Shown here one piece after another: positions 10,368 through 17,752 of a stretch of DNA of 32,452 nt (positions are counted from its first letter, which is position 1; the number at the start of each line of letters is the position of its first letter). The translations under genes and the position numbers were made by a program. The notes under the pieces are model-generated. The model had not been told where the DNA came from, did not search any database, and saw only the letters and a program-made list of their open reading frames with translations. The stretch comes from RGIG4140 sp045638265 (GTDB lineage Bacteria > Pseudomonadota > Alphaproteobacteria > CAAHEQ01 > UBA3637), in contig JAZUBA010000076.1 in the NCBI GenBank assembly GCA_045638265.1, forward strand, positions 1 to 32,452, in the 5' to 3' direction.

Positions 10368-10535
10368 ATGGAAATCAAAATAATAATAAACACGGTTGAA
10401 GAAAAAGACGAAGAATTGATACTTTGACCGGATTGAATCCGAAGGGAAAGTAAAAAGCCAAAAATTGAAATAGTTGTAAACCAAAACAAAAAAGAAGAAA
10501 ATAAAATCGAGAAAATAAATATTGATGAATTATAA
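10368..10535 (+). CDS. Small charged protein in the DGR cassette
   Basis: The 55-residue product starts MEIKIIINTVEEKDEELILG and ends with a basic-acidic stretch (NQNKKEENKIEKINIDEL). It lies between the variable gene and the template repeat, where many DGRs carry the accessory protein Avd. Avd is about 120-130 residues and forms a four-helix bundle; this protein is too short and begins with strands, so it is not a recognisable Avd. It may be a DGR accessory factor, a small tail chaperone or unrelated. The frame needs TGA as Gly twice. Confidence 0.55.
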
Positions 10536-10588
10536 AAAATATATTCTTGGGTAACGGAGAAACCGATATAAAATGAAGCAAAAATTTC

Positions 10589-10710
10589 AACAGTACTCGC
10601 GTCGTGAAATCCAGTGCGAATTGGAATAATACGTCGAAAGCAGGGGCTTTTGTGATGAATCTGAATAATACTTCTTCGAATCGTAACACTAATATCGGGG
10701 CTCACTTAAT
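10589..10710 (+). repeat. DGR template repeat (TR)
   Basis: This is the noncoding donor copy for the variable repeat 10193-10314. It is rich in AAT/AAC triplets in the frame of the VR; in that frame it would encode Asn, Thr, Ser and Lys at the variable sites. It lies on the same strand between the tail gene and the reverse transcriptase, the standard DGR order. It contains 38 A. It is transcribed into template RNA and copied by the reverse transcriptase with errors opposite A (family knowledge). Confidence 0.96.
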
Positions 10711-10864
10711 TTCCAAAACCATGTCAAGCTTGTTTTATTCCAAAAGAGTAAAGCGAGCAAATTAAAACGGCTCCGTTACCTTGGCTCTTGCCAAAACATA
10801 AAAACTTTTAAAGCCGTGTTAGTAGGTAATCCGAACGCTTGGTGACATGGAACATCAAATAAAA
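10711..10864 (+). ncRNA. Structured 3' part of the DGR template RNA
   Basis: The 154 bases between TR and reverse transcriptase have no gene but clear pairing. ACGGCT (10767-10772) pairs with AGCCGT (10812-10817), and GTTACC (10775-10780) with GGTAAT (10825-10830, one G-U). These two stems cross, forming a pseudoknot, with the small hairpin TTGGC-TCTT-GCCAA (10781-10794) inside. In Bordetella phage the RNA downstream of TR is structured and needed for priming and reverse transcriptase binding. I infer the same role here. Confidence 0.6.
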
Positions 10865-11986
10865 ATGAAAACACACTGAAACTTATTTGAAAAAATAACA
10901 GATATTGAAAATATCAAAATTGCACATTATAACGCAAGAAAAGATAAAACATTTTATGGATCAGTAAGGGAAGTTGACAATAATTTGGAGAAAGTTGCCA
11001 AAGAAATTCAAGAAATGCTTGTAAATGAAACATACGAAATAAAAGAAAGTGATTATTCGACGGAATTTATAAACGATAAATGAAAAGAAAGAAGGTTGGA
11101 TAAATTACAATATAATCCACATCGTATTGTTCAATGGGACGTAACGCAAGCGTTAGAGCCGATATTCATGGAAGTATTTTGTAATTTCACATGTGCAAGT
11201 TTAAAAAATCGTGGTATACATTACGCATATAAATTGATGAAAAGATACATGAAAGATAGGGATTGAACGAAATATTGCTTGAAAATAGATATTAAAAAAT
11301 TCTACCCGTCAATTGATCATGATATATTGAAACAATTATTAAGAAGAAAAATAAAAGATAAAAAAGTATTAAGGTTATTGGATAAAACAATTGAAAGTGC
11401 TCCATGATGAAAGGGCGTGCCAATTTGAAGTTATTTATCGCAATATCTCGCCAATTATTACCTTGCATATTTCGACCACCGGTTGAAAGAGAAATTACAT
11501 GTAAAATATGTTGTAAGGTATATGGACGATATTGTGATTTTTAGTAATAGCAAAGAATGGTTGCGTGAAACATTGGGGAAAATTCAAGAATATTTGCATG
11601 AAAATTTAAATCTACAAGTGAAATGAAATTATCAAATATTTCCAACGGAGAAAAGGGGCGTGGATTTTGTGGGTTATAGGTTCTTTTATGATTACACACT
11701 TTTGAGAAAAAAGACAGCAACAAGAATGAAAAGGAAATTAAAACGAATCAAGGAACATAAAACAGACAAAAACGAATTATTAAATTATTCGGAATGGTGC
11801 AGTATTAATAGTTATGTGGGGCGAATTATTTATTGCGACCATTACAGATTGTTTGAAAAATATATTGATCCAGTAAGAAAAAGTTTAAACAGATATTATT
11901 TTTATGTGATTGTGAATAAAAACGAGAAAAAATTGAAAAGGTATTATAAAAACTTGATTAAAAAGAAATATTGCGTTGCAAAATAA
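10865..11986 (+). CDS. DGR reverse transcriptase
   Basis: The 373-residue enzyme starts MKTHGNLFEKITDIENIKIAH, the typical DGR-RT N-terminus. It carries the finger motif KIDIKKFYPSIDH, then KGVPIGSYLSQYLANYYL (residues 183-200) and the catalytic YMDD at 219-222 in VVRYMDDIVIFS. Retron and group II enzymes have different surroundings, and there is no maturase or endonuclease domain, so this is a DGR-type RT. Gly188 of VPIG is a TGA (11426-11428). It copies the template RNA into mutated cDNA that replaces the VR. An in-frame ATG at 10847 would add six residues; I prefer 10865 because homologs begin with 'MKTH.NL.eki'. Confidence 0.95.
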
Positions 11987-11996
11987 AAAACAAGCT

Positions 11997-12023
11997 TTGA
12001 TATTTTGACATCGTGATTATATT
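11997..12023 (+). promoter_or_regulatory. Phage promoter, copy A
   Basis: TTGATA (11997-12002), a 15-base spacer and TATATT (12018-12023). The element is preceded by CAAGC, and the segment from 11991 matches the promoter before the portal gene (27890-27922) nearly base for base: 16 identical bases, then CGTGATTAT at the same distance. Conservation in two intergenic places supports a real promoter family. It would drive the post-DGR membrane and lysis genes. Confidence 0.65.
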
Positions 12024-12072
12024 ATATTTAAAGTTTGCTACAACTTATTTTAACCTTTTATGCATAAAGCAA

Positions 12073-12354
12073 ATGAAATTAACAGCAACAACAGAAAGCA
12101 CATCAATTGCGGAATTAATAAACGATAACGCAGTGCTTGAAGCAATAGAAGCAAAGAGACAAGCCAACCAGCCAATTGAAGTGGAAATTTCCGTTGGTTC
12201 GGGTGATTCAATATTTTTGGAAACAATAGACGATGAAGCTTCAACAACAGATTCAATTGAAGTTACAAGTTCAATCAGATTTAAAACTTTTGATTTGTGA
12301 CAAGTTTTCGTTATTGCTTCGGATTCAACAGAATTTTTTATTACACTTGTATAA
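12073..12354 (+). CDS. Unknown small protein after the DGR
   Basis: The 93-residue protein starts MKLTATTESTSIAELINDNAVLEAIEAKR (helical) and ends in a beta-rich part (EVEISVGSGDSIFLETID, SIRFKTFDLGQVFVIASDSTEFFITLV). I do not recognise it. It is the first gene after promoter copy A and precedes membrane-protein genes. Its strand-rich C-terminus would fit a small virion or tail accessory protein, but nothing proves that. An ATG at 12060 is out of frame and closes quickly, so 12073 is the start. Confidence 0.6.
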
Positions 12355-12362
12355 AATAAAAC

Positions 12363-12599
12363 ATGGAAATTTGAGCAAATACAACTCTTTATATAAGTTT
12401 GTGAACGATTATCGCTGTTGCGTTTTTTCTTTGGAAATTATCCGCAAGTATTACCAAATTTCAAAAGGAAACAGAAATGCAACTTAAACAACATGAAGAA
12501 AGGTTGGATAAATTGGACAGTTTAGATTTGGACAGCAGATTAACGGAAATACAAACAAATTTAAAGCGAATAATAAAGAAAATGGAAGAAAGGAAATAA
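12363..12599 (+). CDS. Single-pass membrane protein with coiled coil (lysis-cassette candidate)
   Basis: The 78-residue protein has one membrane segment near its N-terminus (TTLYISLGTIIAVAFFLWKL, residues 7-26) followed by a charged coiled coil (FQKETEMQLKQHEERLDKLD and beyond). Such N-out single-pass proteins with a helical cytoplasmic or outer tail occur in lysis cassettes, for instance as spanin-like or holin-accessory proteins. Location before another membrane protein and the papain-like candidate lysin supports this. The short gap of 8 bases to the preceding stop indicates one operon. Confidence 0.6.
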
Positions 12600-12657
12600 A
12601 ACGCACGCATGGAATAAAAAACATTGCTAATTTTTATTTTGCTTCAATACTCACCTA

Positions 12658-12903
12658 ATGAAACGAATTACAAAATTATCCGTCACCAAATTAACATTTT
12701 TAATAATTGTTTTGGAATTGTGCTTTTTGGTTTCATATGCCGTTATTGTAAACGTGGAAAATGAAACATTGAAAACAATATTAAATATATTCAGTTTTGC
12801 CGTAACTTCGATGATTTCTTTTTACTTTGGACAAAAAGTTGGAGAAATGAAGGAAGTGGACAGTTTAATAAAGGAAGAAACGGAAGAAGAAAACAAGATT
12901 TAA
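12658..12903 (+). CDS. Two-TM membrane protein, holin-like
   Basis: The 81-residue protein has two hydrophobic segments (LTFLIIVLELCFLVSYAVIV, about residues 12-31, and ILNIFSFAVTSMISFYFG, about 42-59), a short polar turn (NVENETLK) and an acidic C-terminal tail (DSLIKEETEEENKI). Size, two helices and charged tail match class II holins. It lies one gene upstream of a possible lysin operon. Holins are too diverse for a sequence motif, so this is a topology-and-context call. Confidence 0.6.
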   Translation: MKRITKLSVTKLTFLIIVLELCFLVSYAVIVNVENETLKTILNIFSFAVTSMISFYFGQKVGEMKEVDSLIKEETEEENKI

Positions 12904-12904
12904 A

Positions 12905-12926
12905 CTTTACATATTAACATGTAAAG
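12905..12926 (+). other. Perfect 8-bp inverted repeat
   Basis: CTTTACAT (12905-12912) and ATGTAAAG (12919-12926) flank a 6-base spacer. It starts just after the stop of the holin-like gene and ends just before the ATG at 12928. It could be an operator or an mRNA hairpin that limits translation of the tiny membrane peptide. There is no U-tract for termination. Confidence 0.4.
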
Positions 12927-12927
12927 C

Positions 12928-12999
12928 ATGAAAAAGTTTTGGATCATATTAATATTAATAATTGTTTTATGGCTTTTATTAACGTCAAAAGTGCGATAA
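12928..12999 (+). CDS. Tiny single-TM peptide
   Basis: The reading frame encodes 23 residues: MKKFWIILILIIVLWLLL then TSKVR. It is a positively charged start, an uninterrupted hydrophobic span of about 15 residues and a basic end. It is too short to assign by homology. Its place right after a holin-like gene and before the HNH-like and papain-like genes fits a lysis accessory or a small toxic membrane peptide. Because such frames can arise by chance in AT-rich DNA, confidence is limited. Confidence 0.45.
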   Translation: MKKFWIILILIIVLWLLLTSKVR

Positions 13000-13032
13000 A
13001 AACAAGGGTTTTTATCTCGCCAAAAAGAAAAT

Positions 13033-13311
13033 ATGAGCAAAAAAGAAATATTGTATTCAAGACATCACCTTTTGCCAACAAGCCAGCATGGAGCGAATAA
13101 CAGCACAAACGTTGAATTAATAAGGGATACTACCCACAGAGCAATACATACATTATTTGAAAACAAAATGATTGCGGAACAATTAATAAGAACGGTTGAA
13201 ATAAGCGAAAAAGCATTAAGGGAAGATGTAAAAGAACGGTTGCTTGAAACATTAACAAGCAAAAACATTTATGATCCATACGAACGATACAAAGACAAAG
13301 TTATTCAGTAA
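13033..13311 (+). CDS. Small HNH-like protein without zinc cysteines
   Basis: The 92-residue protein starts MSKKEILYSRHHLLPTSQHG and has the spacing RHHLLPTSQHGxxNSTNVELIRDTTHRAIHTLF (about residues 10-42). This follows the HNH core 'hHi.p.s.GG....N...l....H...H'. There are no CxxC pairs, so it is a compact His-Asn-His variant that may or may not be a nuclease. A charged helix follows. It sits between the membrane genes and the candidate lysin. Small HNH proteins often help terminase or nick DNA in phages; here the position is not next to terminase, so the role is open. Confidence 0.6.
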   Translation: MSKKEILYSRHHLLPTSQHGANNSTNVELIRDTTHRAIHTLFENKMIAEQLIRTVEISEKALREDVKERLLETLTSKNIYDPYERYKDKVIQ

Positions 13312-13335
13312 AATTTACTTTCTAATTATAAAAAC

Positions 13336-14199
13336 ATGGAAGAAATTATTTATGGTTGTTTGTGAATCGGTGAAGAAAACACCGATTATTTACTTTGTGA
13401 CGGCGACATTGATTCGTTGCCAAACCTTTATAAACAAAATGAAACAAGGTTTGAATACAACCAAGCAAATCAAAGCCGGAGTAAGGTTTCATGCACAATA
13501 TTCAGTGCAATGGGTATGGTTTCAGATTTAATGGATTATGAATTTTCGCTTGATGAATTAAAAGAAGTGGACGAGCTTTCATATGAGAAATGAAGAATAA
13601 GGGGACAAGGTTGGTATGTTAAAAGTGCGGTTGATCTTGTTTGTAAATGGTGGAATGAAAAACACAGTGATTTATGAAAAATTGCATATTACAGAATAAG
13701 CAAATTTTCAGAAAGGTTGGACGAAATATTGGAAAAGTGATATACAATAAACGGTAACTTTTGCCCAACTGGGGAATATTCCGCAGATTATAGAAAAGAC
13801 GCAATATTGGATTGATACAATTTCGGAATAAATAAAAATGGACATGCAATTGATATAATTTGGAATAATGGAAAAAGAAGTGTTAAAGATTCATACAAGG
13901 GAAGAAAAACAAGCGATTGAAAAAAAGATTGCAACAGATACGAATTAAAGCACAAAGTTTCAGAATTAACAAATTATTGAACATGGTTTTATTTGTTTAC
14001 AAAGGTTGCGGAAGATAACCTTGAAAGAGTAAAGGAATTAAACGAATTCAAAACATTAATATTACAAACAATTGATAATAATAGCAAAATGCGACATTTA
14101 ACGGAAGATACAACATATCAAAATAAATTACATACAATGAATGAAAGCAACCGTGCAAAACTGGAAGATATAAACGCACAATTAAAAAAGCTTTCATAA
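13336..14199 (+). CDS. Papain-like cysteine peptidase, candidate endolysin
   Basis: The 287-residue protein has a central region like C1-family peptidases: VSCTIFSAMGMVSD with Cys53 as likely nucleophile, and NGHAIDIIWNNGKRSVKDSYKG with His170, where papain-like enzymes have 'GHA......... i.NSwG'. A helical region lies between. The last 90 residues are a charged helical domain (FTKVAEDNLERVKELNEFK and beyond). No signal peptide. After membrane genes and before a terminator, it is the best lysin candidate; a structural or maturation protease is the alternative. Its Gly in GHA is GGA while several others are TGA. Confidence 0.55.
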
Positions 14200-14211
14200 A
14201 AAAATAAGATT

Positions 14212-14239
14212 TTGCATTTTGTAAGAAAAAAGATATATT
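14212..14239 (+). promoter_or_regulatory. Possible promoter just before a terminator
   Basis: TTGCAT (14212-14217), 16-base spacer, TATATT (14234-14239). The same -35 and spacer length occur in the promoter at 15469. A terminator starts 20 bases downstream, so any transcript would be very short unless it reads through to the integrase. In AT-rich DNA the match may be chance. Confidence 0.3.
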
Positions 14240-14258
14240 ACATTTGCAAGTGTGTAAG

Positions 14259-14288
14259 ACAGAACCGCAAGTTCTGTTTTCTTTTTTA
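14259..14288 (+). terminator. Intrinsic terminator after the candidate lysin
   Basis: ACAGAAC (14259-14265), loop CGCAA, GTTCTGT (14271-14277): a perfect 7-bp stem followed by TTTCTTTTTT. It ends the structural/lysis transcript and isolates the integrase. A second hairpin without a strong U-tract (GCACAT 14304-14309 with ATGTGC 14316-14321, then GATTTTAT) follows. Confidence 0.85.
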
Positions 14289-14418
14289 TTCAAAAAATCA
14301 GTTGCACATCGTAAAATGTGCGATTTTATCTTGAAATAACTATTGACAAAAATTAAAATATATACATTGCATAAGTAAAACGTAGAGCCAATATTATTTA
14401 TTTGCTTTTATTTTTAAA

Positions 14419-15351
14419 ATGAAAAATTTAATATTCGACTTTTTACAATATGCAAAAGACATACATTATAGGACAAACGATGTTTTGAATCATTACAAAT
14501 ATGATTTATTAAACATGCACCAATACATATTATATAAAAAATGAGAATTCCAAATAAGCGTTGAAAATATAACAATGCAAGATTGCGTTTCATGGATTGA
14601 AACATACAAGGAAAATAGAAAAGTTTCAAGAAACACGATAGCATGAAAAGCAAATTCATTGCGTCAATTCTTCAAATATTGTGCAACAATGGGTTATAAA
14701 TTACAATTCAACGTGGAACAATTGCCAATAATAAAAAAAGAAAGGAAACCATACGATATGATGAATAAAGACGAATACGAAATATTTTTAAAAGCACCAA
14801 CGCTTTATGAAGAAATACCAATAATTGCACAAAGAAACGAATTATTAATTGAAATACCATATAAAACATGATTACGCCGTGCGGAAATATTACGTTGTAA
14901 ATTCGAGCATTTTCATTCATGAAACAGACAATTCCAAATATTGTGAAAAGGTGGATATTATGATCGAGTGTTTTTTACTCCGGAATTATGAGAAAAAGTT
15001 TTACAATACGAAGCCAATTTAAAAGAATACACCAAAAAAAGACCAATTAAATCGGACTTTCTTTTTATTGGTTTGGATAATAAGAACCGATGAAGACAAC
15101 TTGCACCAAAATATATAAACCTTGTATTTAACAAATATTCGGAAAAATTAATTGAAGAATGAAAATTGAAAAGAAGATTACACCCGCACATGGAACGCCA
15201 CGCATTCGCCACAAATTGCGTTTATGCATGATTAAGCCAGCAAGCAACAACACGTTTAATGAGACACCGTGATCCAAAAACCACAGAATGATATTACCAT
15301 ATGAATGATACTTGGTTGAAATCACAATTTGATATGATAACACACACATAA
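14419..15351 (+). CDS. Tyrosine recombinase / phage integrase
   Basis: The 310-residue enzyme has the N-terminal SAM-like core-binding domain (about 1-100, with NTIAGKANSLRQFFKYC) and the catalytic domain: KTGLRRAEIL with Arg153, GKGGYYDR as the beta-turn Lys region, HPHMERHAFATN with His255/Arg260, RLMRHRD with His283 and TTEGYYHMN with the nucleophilic Tyr292 or 293. All catalytic positions are present. Gly151 of TGLR, Gly in CVYAGLS and Gly before YYH are TGA. It could integrate the phage or resolve multimers; with an own position behind a terminator and next to a control region, a temperate lifestyle is likely but no attachment site is proven. Confidence 0.93.
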
Positions 15352-15417
15352 AAATTAAAATGTAAAGCGAATCAAACATTTTAAGATTTTTGTAACATGC
15401 AAAAACCATAATTAAAA

Positions 15418-15438
15418 ACAAGGTTTTCAATACCTTGT
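15418..15438 (+). terminator. Hairpin after the integrase, weak terminator
   Basis: ACAAGGT (15418-15424), loop TTTCAAT, ACCTTGT (15432-15438): a perfect 7-bp stem followed by AATTTTC. It lies 66 bases after the integrase stop. The U-tract is short, so termination may be partial. Confidence 0.55.
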
Positions 15439-15468
15439 AATTTTCTCGTAAAAAAAGTGCCAAAAAAT

Positions 15469-15496
15469 TTGCATTTTAAAAATTTTTGTATATAAT
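15469..15496 (+). promoter_or_regulatory. Strong sigma70-like promoter
   Basis: TTGCAT (15469-15474), 16-base spacer, TATAAT (15491-15496), with TG three bases upstream of the -10 box. Transcription would begin near 15503 and meet a strong terminator at 15603-15636. It therefore drives a small RNA or a leader in front of the replication genes. Confidence 0.65.
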
Positions 15497-15502
15497 AGAC
15501 AT

Positions 15503-15636
15503 TGTTAAACAAGATACACATTTGCGAAATTTCTTATTCTTGTTATTCAATAACACTTATACATTCTATATGGTGAGTGTGTGGAAACAAGCCAACAGAA
15601 ATAAAGCAATGTGTATACAGCCACATTGCTTTTTCA
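15503..15636 (+). ncRNA. Probable small RNA or leader (about 130 nt)
   Basis: A good promoter upstream and an 11-bp terminator downstream delimit about 134 bases without a convincing gene. Inside is the inverted repeat TGTTATT-C-AATAACA (15541-15555). A 27-codon frame (15570-15653) runs through the terminator and looks like chance. Candidates are a regulatory antisense-type RNA, a replication-control RNA or an attenuator leader. No known RNA family is recognised. Confidence 0.45.
15603..15634 (+). terminator. Intrinsic terminator of the small RNA
   Basis: AAAGCAATGTG (15603-15613) and CACATTGCTTT (15622-15632) form a perfect 11-bp stem with an 8-base loop. The stem runs into TTTT. This is the strongest terminator in the window. 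Confidence 0.85.
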
Positions 15637-15700
15637 TAATTACTTATGCATAAGGTTCTACAAGTGAAAAGCAAGGCGATTGTTTAACAAAGGAAACAGA

Positions 15701-15771
15701 GCTTGCGGATCACGAAAGCGACCATATGAGTCAACTGGGCGACCGCAAGCGTTTCAGTTGATTCATATGGT
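15701..15771 (+). promoter_or_regulatory. Crossing stems: pseudoknot or switch before the replication gene
   Basis: Stem A is GCTTGCGG (15701-15708) with CCGCAAGC (15743-15750). Stem B is a 17-base arm (15721-15737, ACCATATGAGTCAACTG) with 15755-15771, 17 pairs including one G-U. The order A-B-A'-B' means the stems form a pseudoknot or exclude each other. B' is followed by TGTTTTAATTT, so the B form could act as a terminator and the A form as antiterminator for the gene at 15848. A structured DNA origin is the alternative. Confidence 0.6.
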
Positions 15772-15788
15772 TGTTTTAATTTGTGAAA

Positions 15789-15802
15789 ATTCACATGTGA
15801 AT
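15789..15802. promoter_or_regulatory. 14-base perfect palindrome, operator candidate
   Basis: ATTCACATGTGAAT is self-complementary. Just upstream TGTGAA-AA-TTCACA (15782-15795) shares one arm, giving three TGTGAA/TTCACA half sites in 21 bases. It lies about 46 bases before the replisome-organizer start. A repressor or replication-initiator site is plausible. Confidence 0.45.
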
Positions 15803-15847
15803 CAATGCTACTACACACCATTTTATTTTCTGTATGAAACAAGGATC

Positions 15848-16582
15848 ATGGAAAAGAAAAAATTTACATTCATGGAAACGTATTTTGAGACAGTGGAAGA
15901 ATTAAAAAAGCATGATCCACAACTCGCCAGCCAATTATTGGAAGCAATCATTCAATACGGGTTATATGGAATCGAGCCGGACGATCCATTAATAAAAGCG
16001 TTGATGATTCAAATTCAATTCATGATTGACACTGGTAAAGAAATTTCTCAAAAAAATTCCGAAAACGGAAAAAAGGGGGGAAGACCAAAAAAAAGCGAAA
16101 CCCAATCGGAAACAAGCGAAACAAAAGCGAATGAAACCGAAAAAAACCCAAAAAAAGCGAACGAAAGCGAATGAAAACAAAAAGAAAAACAAAAAGAGAA
16201 AAAAGAAAAAGAAAAGATTAATACATTATCTTCTTACGAAGATAATGGTGCAAGCACAGAGTACGGAAACGAAGAAGTAAACGAATGTTTGAATTTAATT
16301 AAATCGTATAACAACGGAATATGTAATTGAACGGTTAAAAAATCAAGACAGTATGCAACGCTTTTAATTGCGAAAATTAAGAAAATCGACAGCGTGCAAA
16401 ATTGAACAATTAAACGGCAAGAAGTTTTAAAAATGATATTGGAAGTTTGAAAAAACGACGAATACCACAGCACAAAAACAACATCGCCGGAATTGATATT
16501 TTACAACCTTGCGACATTAATGGAAGTATGCAGAAAGCAATTTAAAAAACAGCAAGGACAAAAAGTTTTTACCGCTTTATAA
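15848..16582 (+). CDS. Replisome-organizer-like protein (DUF6291-type N-terminus)
   Basis: The 244-residue protein begins MEKKKFTFMETYFETVEELKKHDPQLASQLLEAI and includes the hallmark NSENGKKGGRPKK (about residues 64-76). That arrangement, a helical domain closed by 'k..aG.kGGrPkk', is typical of DUF6291 and phage replication-initiation proteins. A Lys/Glu/Thr/Asn-rich linker (77-125) leads to a helical C-terminal domain (ECLNLIKSYNNGICNGTVKK to CRKQFKKQQGQKVF), like replisome-organizer C-termini that contact helicase. It opens the early block behind a structured leader. I chose the ATG at 15848 after ACAAGG; the upstream frame overlaps the crossing stems. Confidence 0.7.
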
Positions 16583-16591
16583 ACAAGGAAA

Positions 16592-16921
16592 ATGGAAAAT
16601 TCAATAAAACTTTACAAAGAGCTTTCATACATCGAAACATTTGACGGCGAAGTAATCGCATTAACCGAAGACTTTGGAGCGGTTGCGGAAGAATTAAACA
16701 ACGACAAAAGGTTCTTGAATGTATGAAATCAAATGATCGCCAAGAGCTCAATTAAACGTGCATTCGTAAAACAAACAGACGAAATCGACAACGCATTATT
16801 GCAGATTGCAGACAAAAATTTACGTGCAAGAATGCAAGCGGAAGTGGACGAACGCAGAAAAACTTGAAGCCGTTTAAACATGGAAATTTACAAAAACATT
16901 TTAGATCGTTTATCAAAGTAA
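16592..16921 (+). CDS. Unknown helical early protein
   Basis: The 109-residue protein starts MENSIKLYKELSYIETFDGEVIALTED and is mostly helical: DFGAVAEELNNDKRFLNV, then IDNALLQIADKNLRARMQAEVDERRK and IYKNILDRLSK. I do not recognise it. It begins 9 bases after the preceding stop, with ACAAGGAAA as ribosome-binding site, and is followed 2 bases later by the next ATG. It is part of a tight early operon running to the ERF recombinase, so a role in DNA replication or recombination is likely but unspecified. Confidence 0.65.
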
Positions 16922-16923
16922 AC

Positions 16924-17100
16924 ATGAGCAAGGAAGAAATTGAAGCAATAGAAAGCAAGCCAGCATTCCATTTGTTTATAAGGCGTGTTGGTTGCAAAAA
17001 CTTTGCGGATTATATGGATTTATTCCGTGAAGATTGGGAAAAAAGACAAACAGCTTGCGAGTGGTTTATTGAAACATACCCAAACCAAGCAAAAAATTAA
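16924..17100 (+). CDS. Unknown small early protein
   Basis: The 58-residue product is MSKEEIEAIESKPAFHLFIR and onward, with RVGCKNFADYMDLFREDWEKRQTACEWFIETYP. It is amphipathic helical with two Trp and two Cys. There are no TGA codons, unlike most neighbours. No family is recognised. It lies 2 bases behind the preceding stop and just before ERF, so it belongs to the same early transcript. Confidence 0.6.
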   Translation: MSKEEIEAIESKPAFHLFIRRVGCKNFADYMDLFREDWEKRQTACEWFIETYPNQAKN

Positions 17101-17124
17101 TTTATTATTTAAACAATTATTCAA

Positions 17125-17733
17125 ATGTCAGAAAAAACAACAAACGTATACTCAAAAATTCAAGCCGTAAAATCAGAATTATTGGCGATGAATTTAAAGA
17201 AAAGTGGAGAAAATAAATATGCATGATTCAAGTATTACGAATTGGCGGATATTCTCCCAGCAATTATTGATTTATGCACAAAGTATGGATTATTTACACG
17301 CATTTCATTTGACAATGAACATGCAACGTTGGAAATTTCAAACGTTGATAATTCCGAAGAATCAGTGTTTTATACATCACCAATGCGTGAGCTTGAATTA
17401 AAGGGTTGTAATAAAATTCAAGCATTGGGTGGGGTTGAAACATACCAAAGGAGATATTTATATTTAAATGCATTTGATTTGGTTGAAAACGACACATTCG
17501 ACGCCGTTTCATGAGACGAAGCAAAAGCAGAGAAAAAAGAAACAACAACAGCAACAGCCAGCATGCAACCAACAGCACGATTCAACGACAAAGAATTGGA
17601 GCAATTAAAAGTAAATGTTGAATGGTTGCAAAGTTTCAAAACAAGCGATGAATTAATCAAATCAATTTCAACGAAATATAAGATTTCAAAGGACATGAAA
17701 ATAAAAATTGCGGAAGTTCGAGCAAATGTTTAA
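17125..17733 (+). CDS. erf: ERF-family single-strand annealing protein
   Basis: The 202-residue protein shows the ERF plan: NVYSKIQAVKSELLAMNLKKSG, then NKYAGFKYYELADILPAIIDLCTKYGL (about residues 28-54), and NKIQALGGVETYQRRYLYLNAFDLVENDTFD (about 94-124), where the family has 'G.a.TYarRY.l...f.i...dD'. ERF proteins pair complementary single strands in phage recombination. A low-complexity linker (ETTTATASMQPT) and a C-terminal helical piece follow. In many phages it lies beside an SSB or replication initiator; here the replisome-organizer-like gene is just upstream. Confidence 0.85.
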
Positions 17734-17752
17734 TTCTTAACCAAAACAAGGA

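Larger units (their letters stand above)
15352..15847. other. 500-base noncoding control region
   Basis: This is the only long stretch without a gene. In order it holds a hairpin (15418), a promoter (15469), a small RNA and terminator (to 15636), the palindrome CTTATGCATAAG (15643-15654), crossing stems (15701-15771) and the 14-base palindrome at 15789-15802. It separates the integrase from the replication block, so it is the natural place for an origin, lysogeny control or attP. None of these is proven by sequence alone. Confidence 0.6.

Noticed and set aside
10573..10620. Short frame from ATG 10573 running through the template repeat.
   Set aside because: It closes in the TR and reads it in a frame other than that of the VR; the TR is a noncoding template.
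15570..15653. 27-residue frame inside the probable small RNA.
   Set aside because: It runs through the terminator stem and has no domain or good ribosome-binding site.
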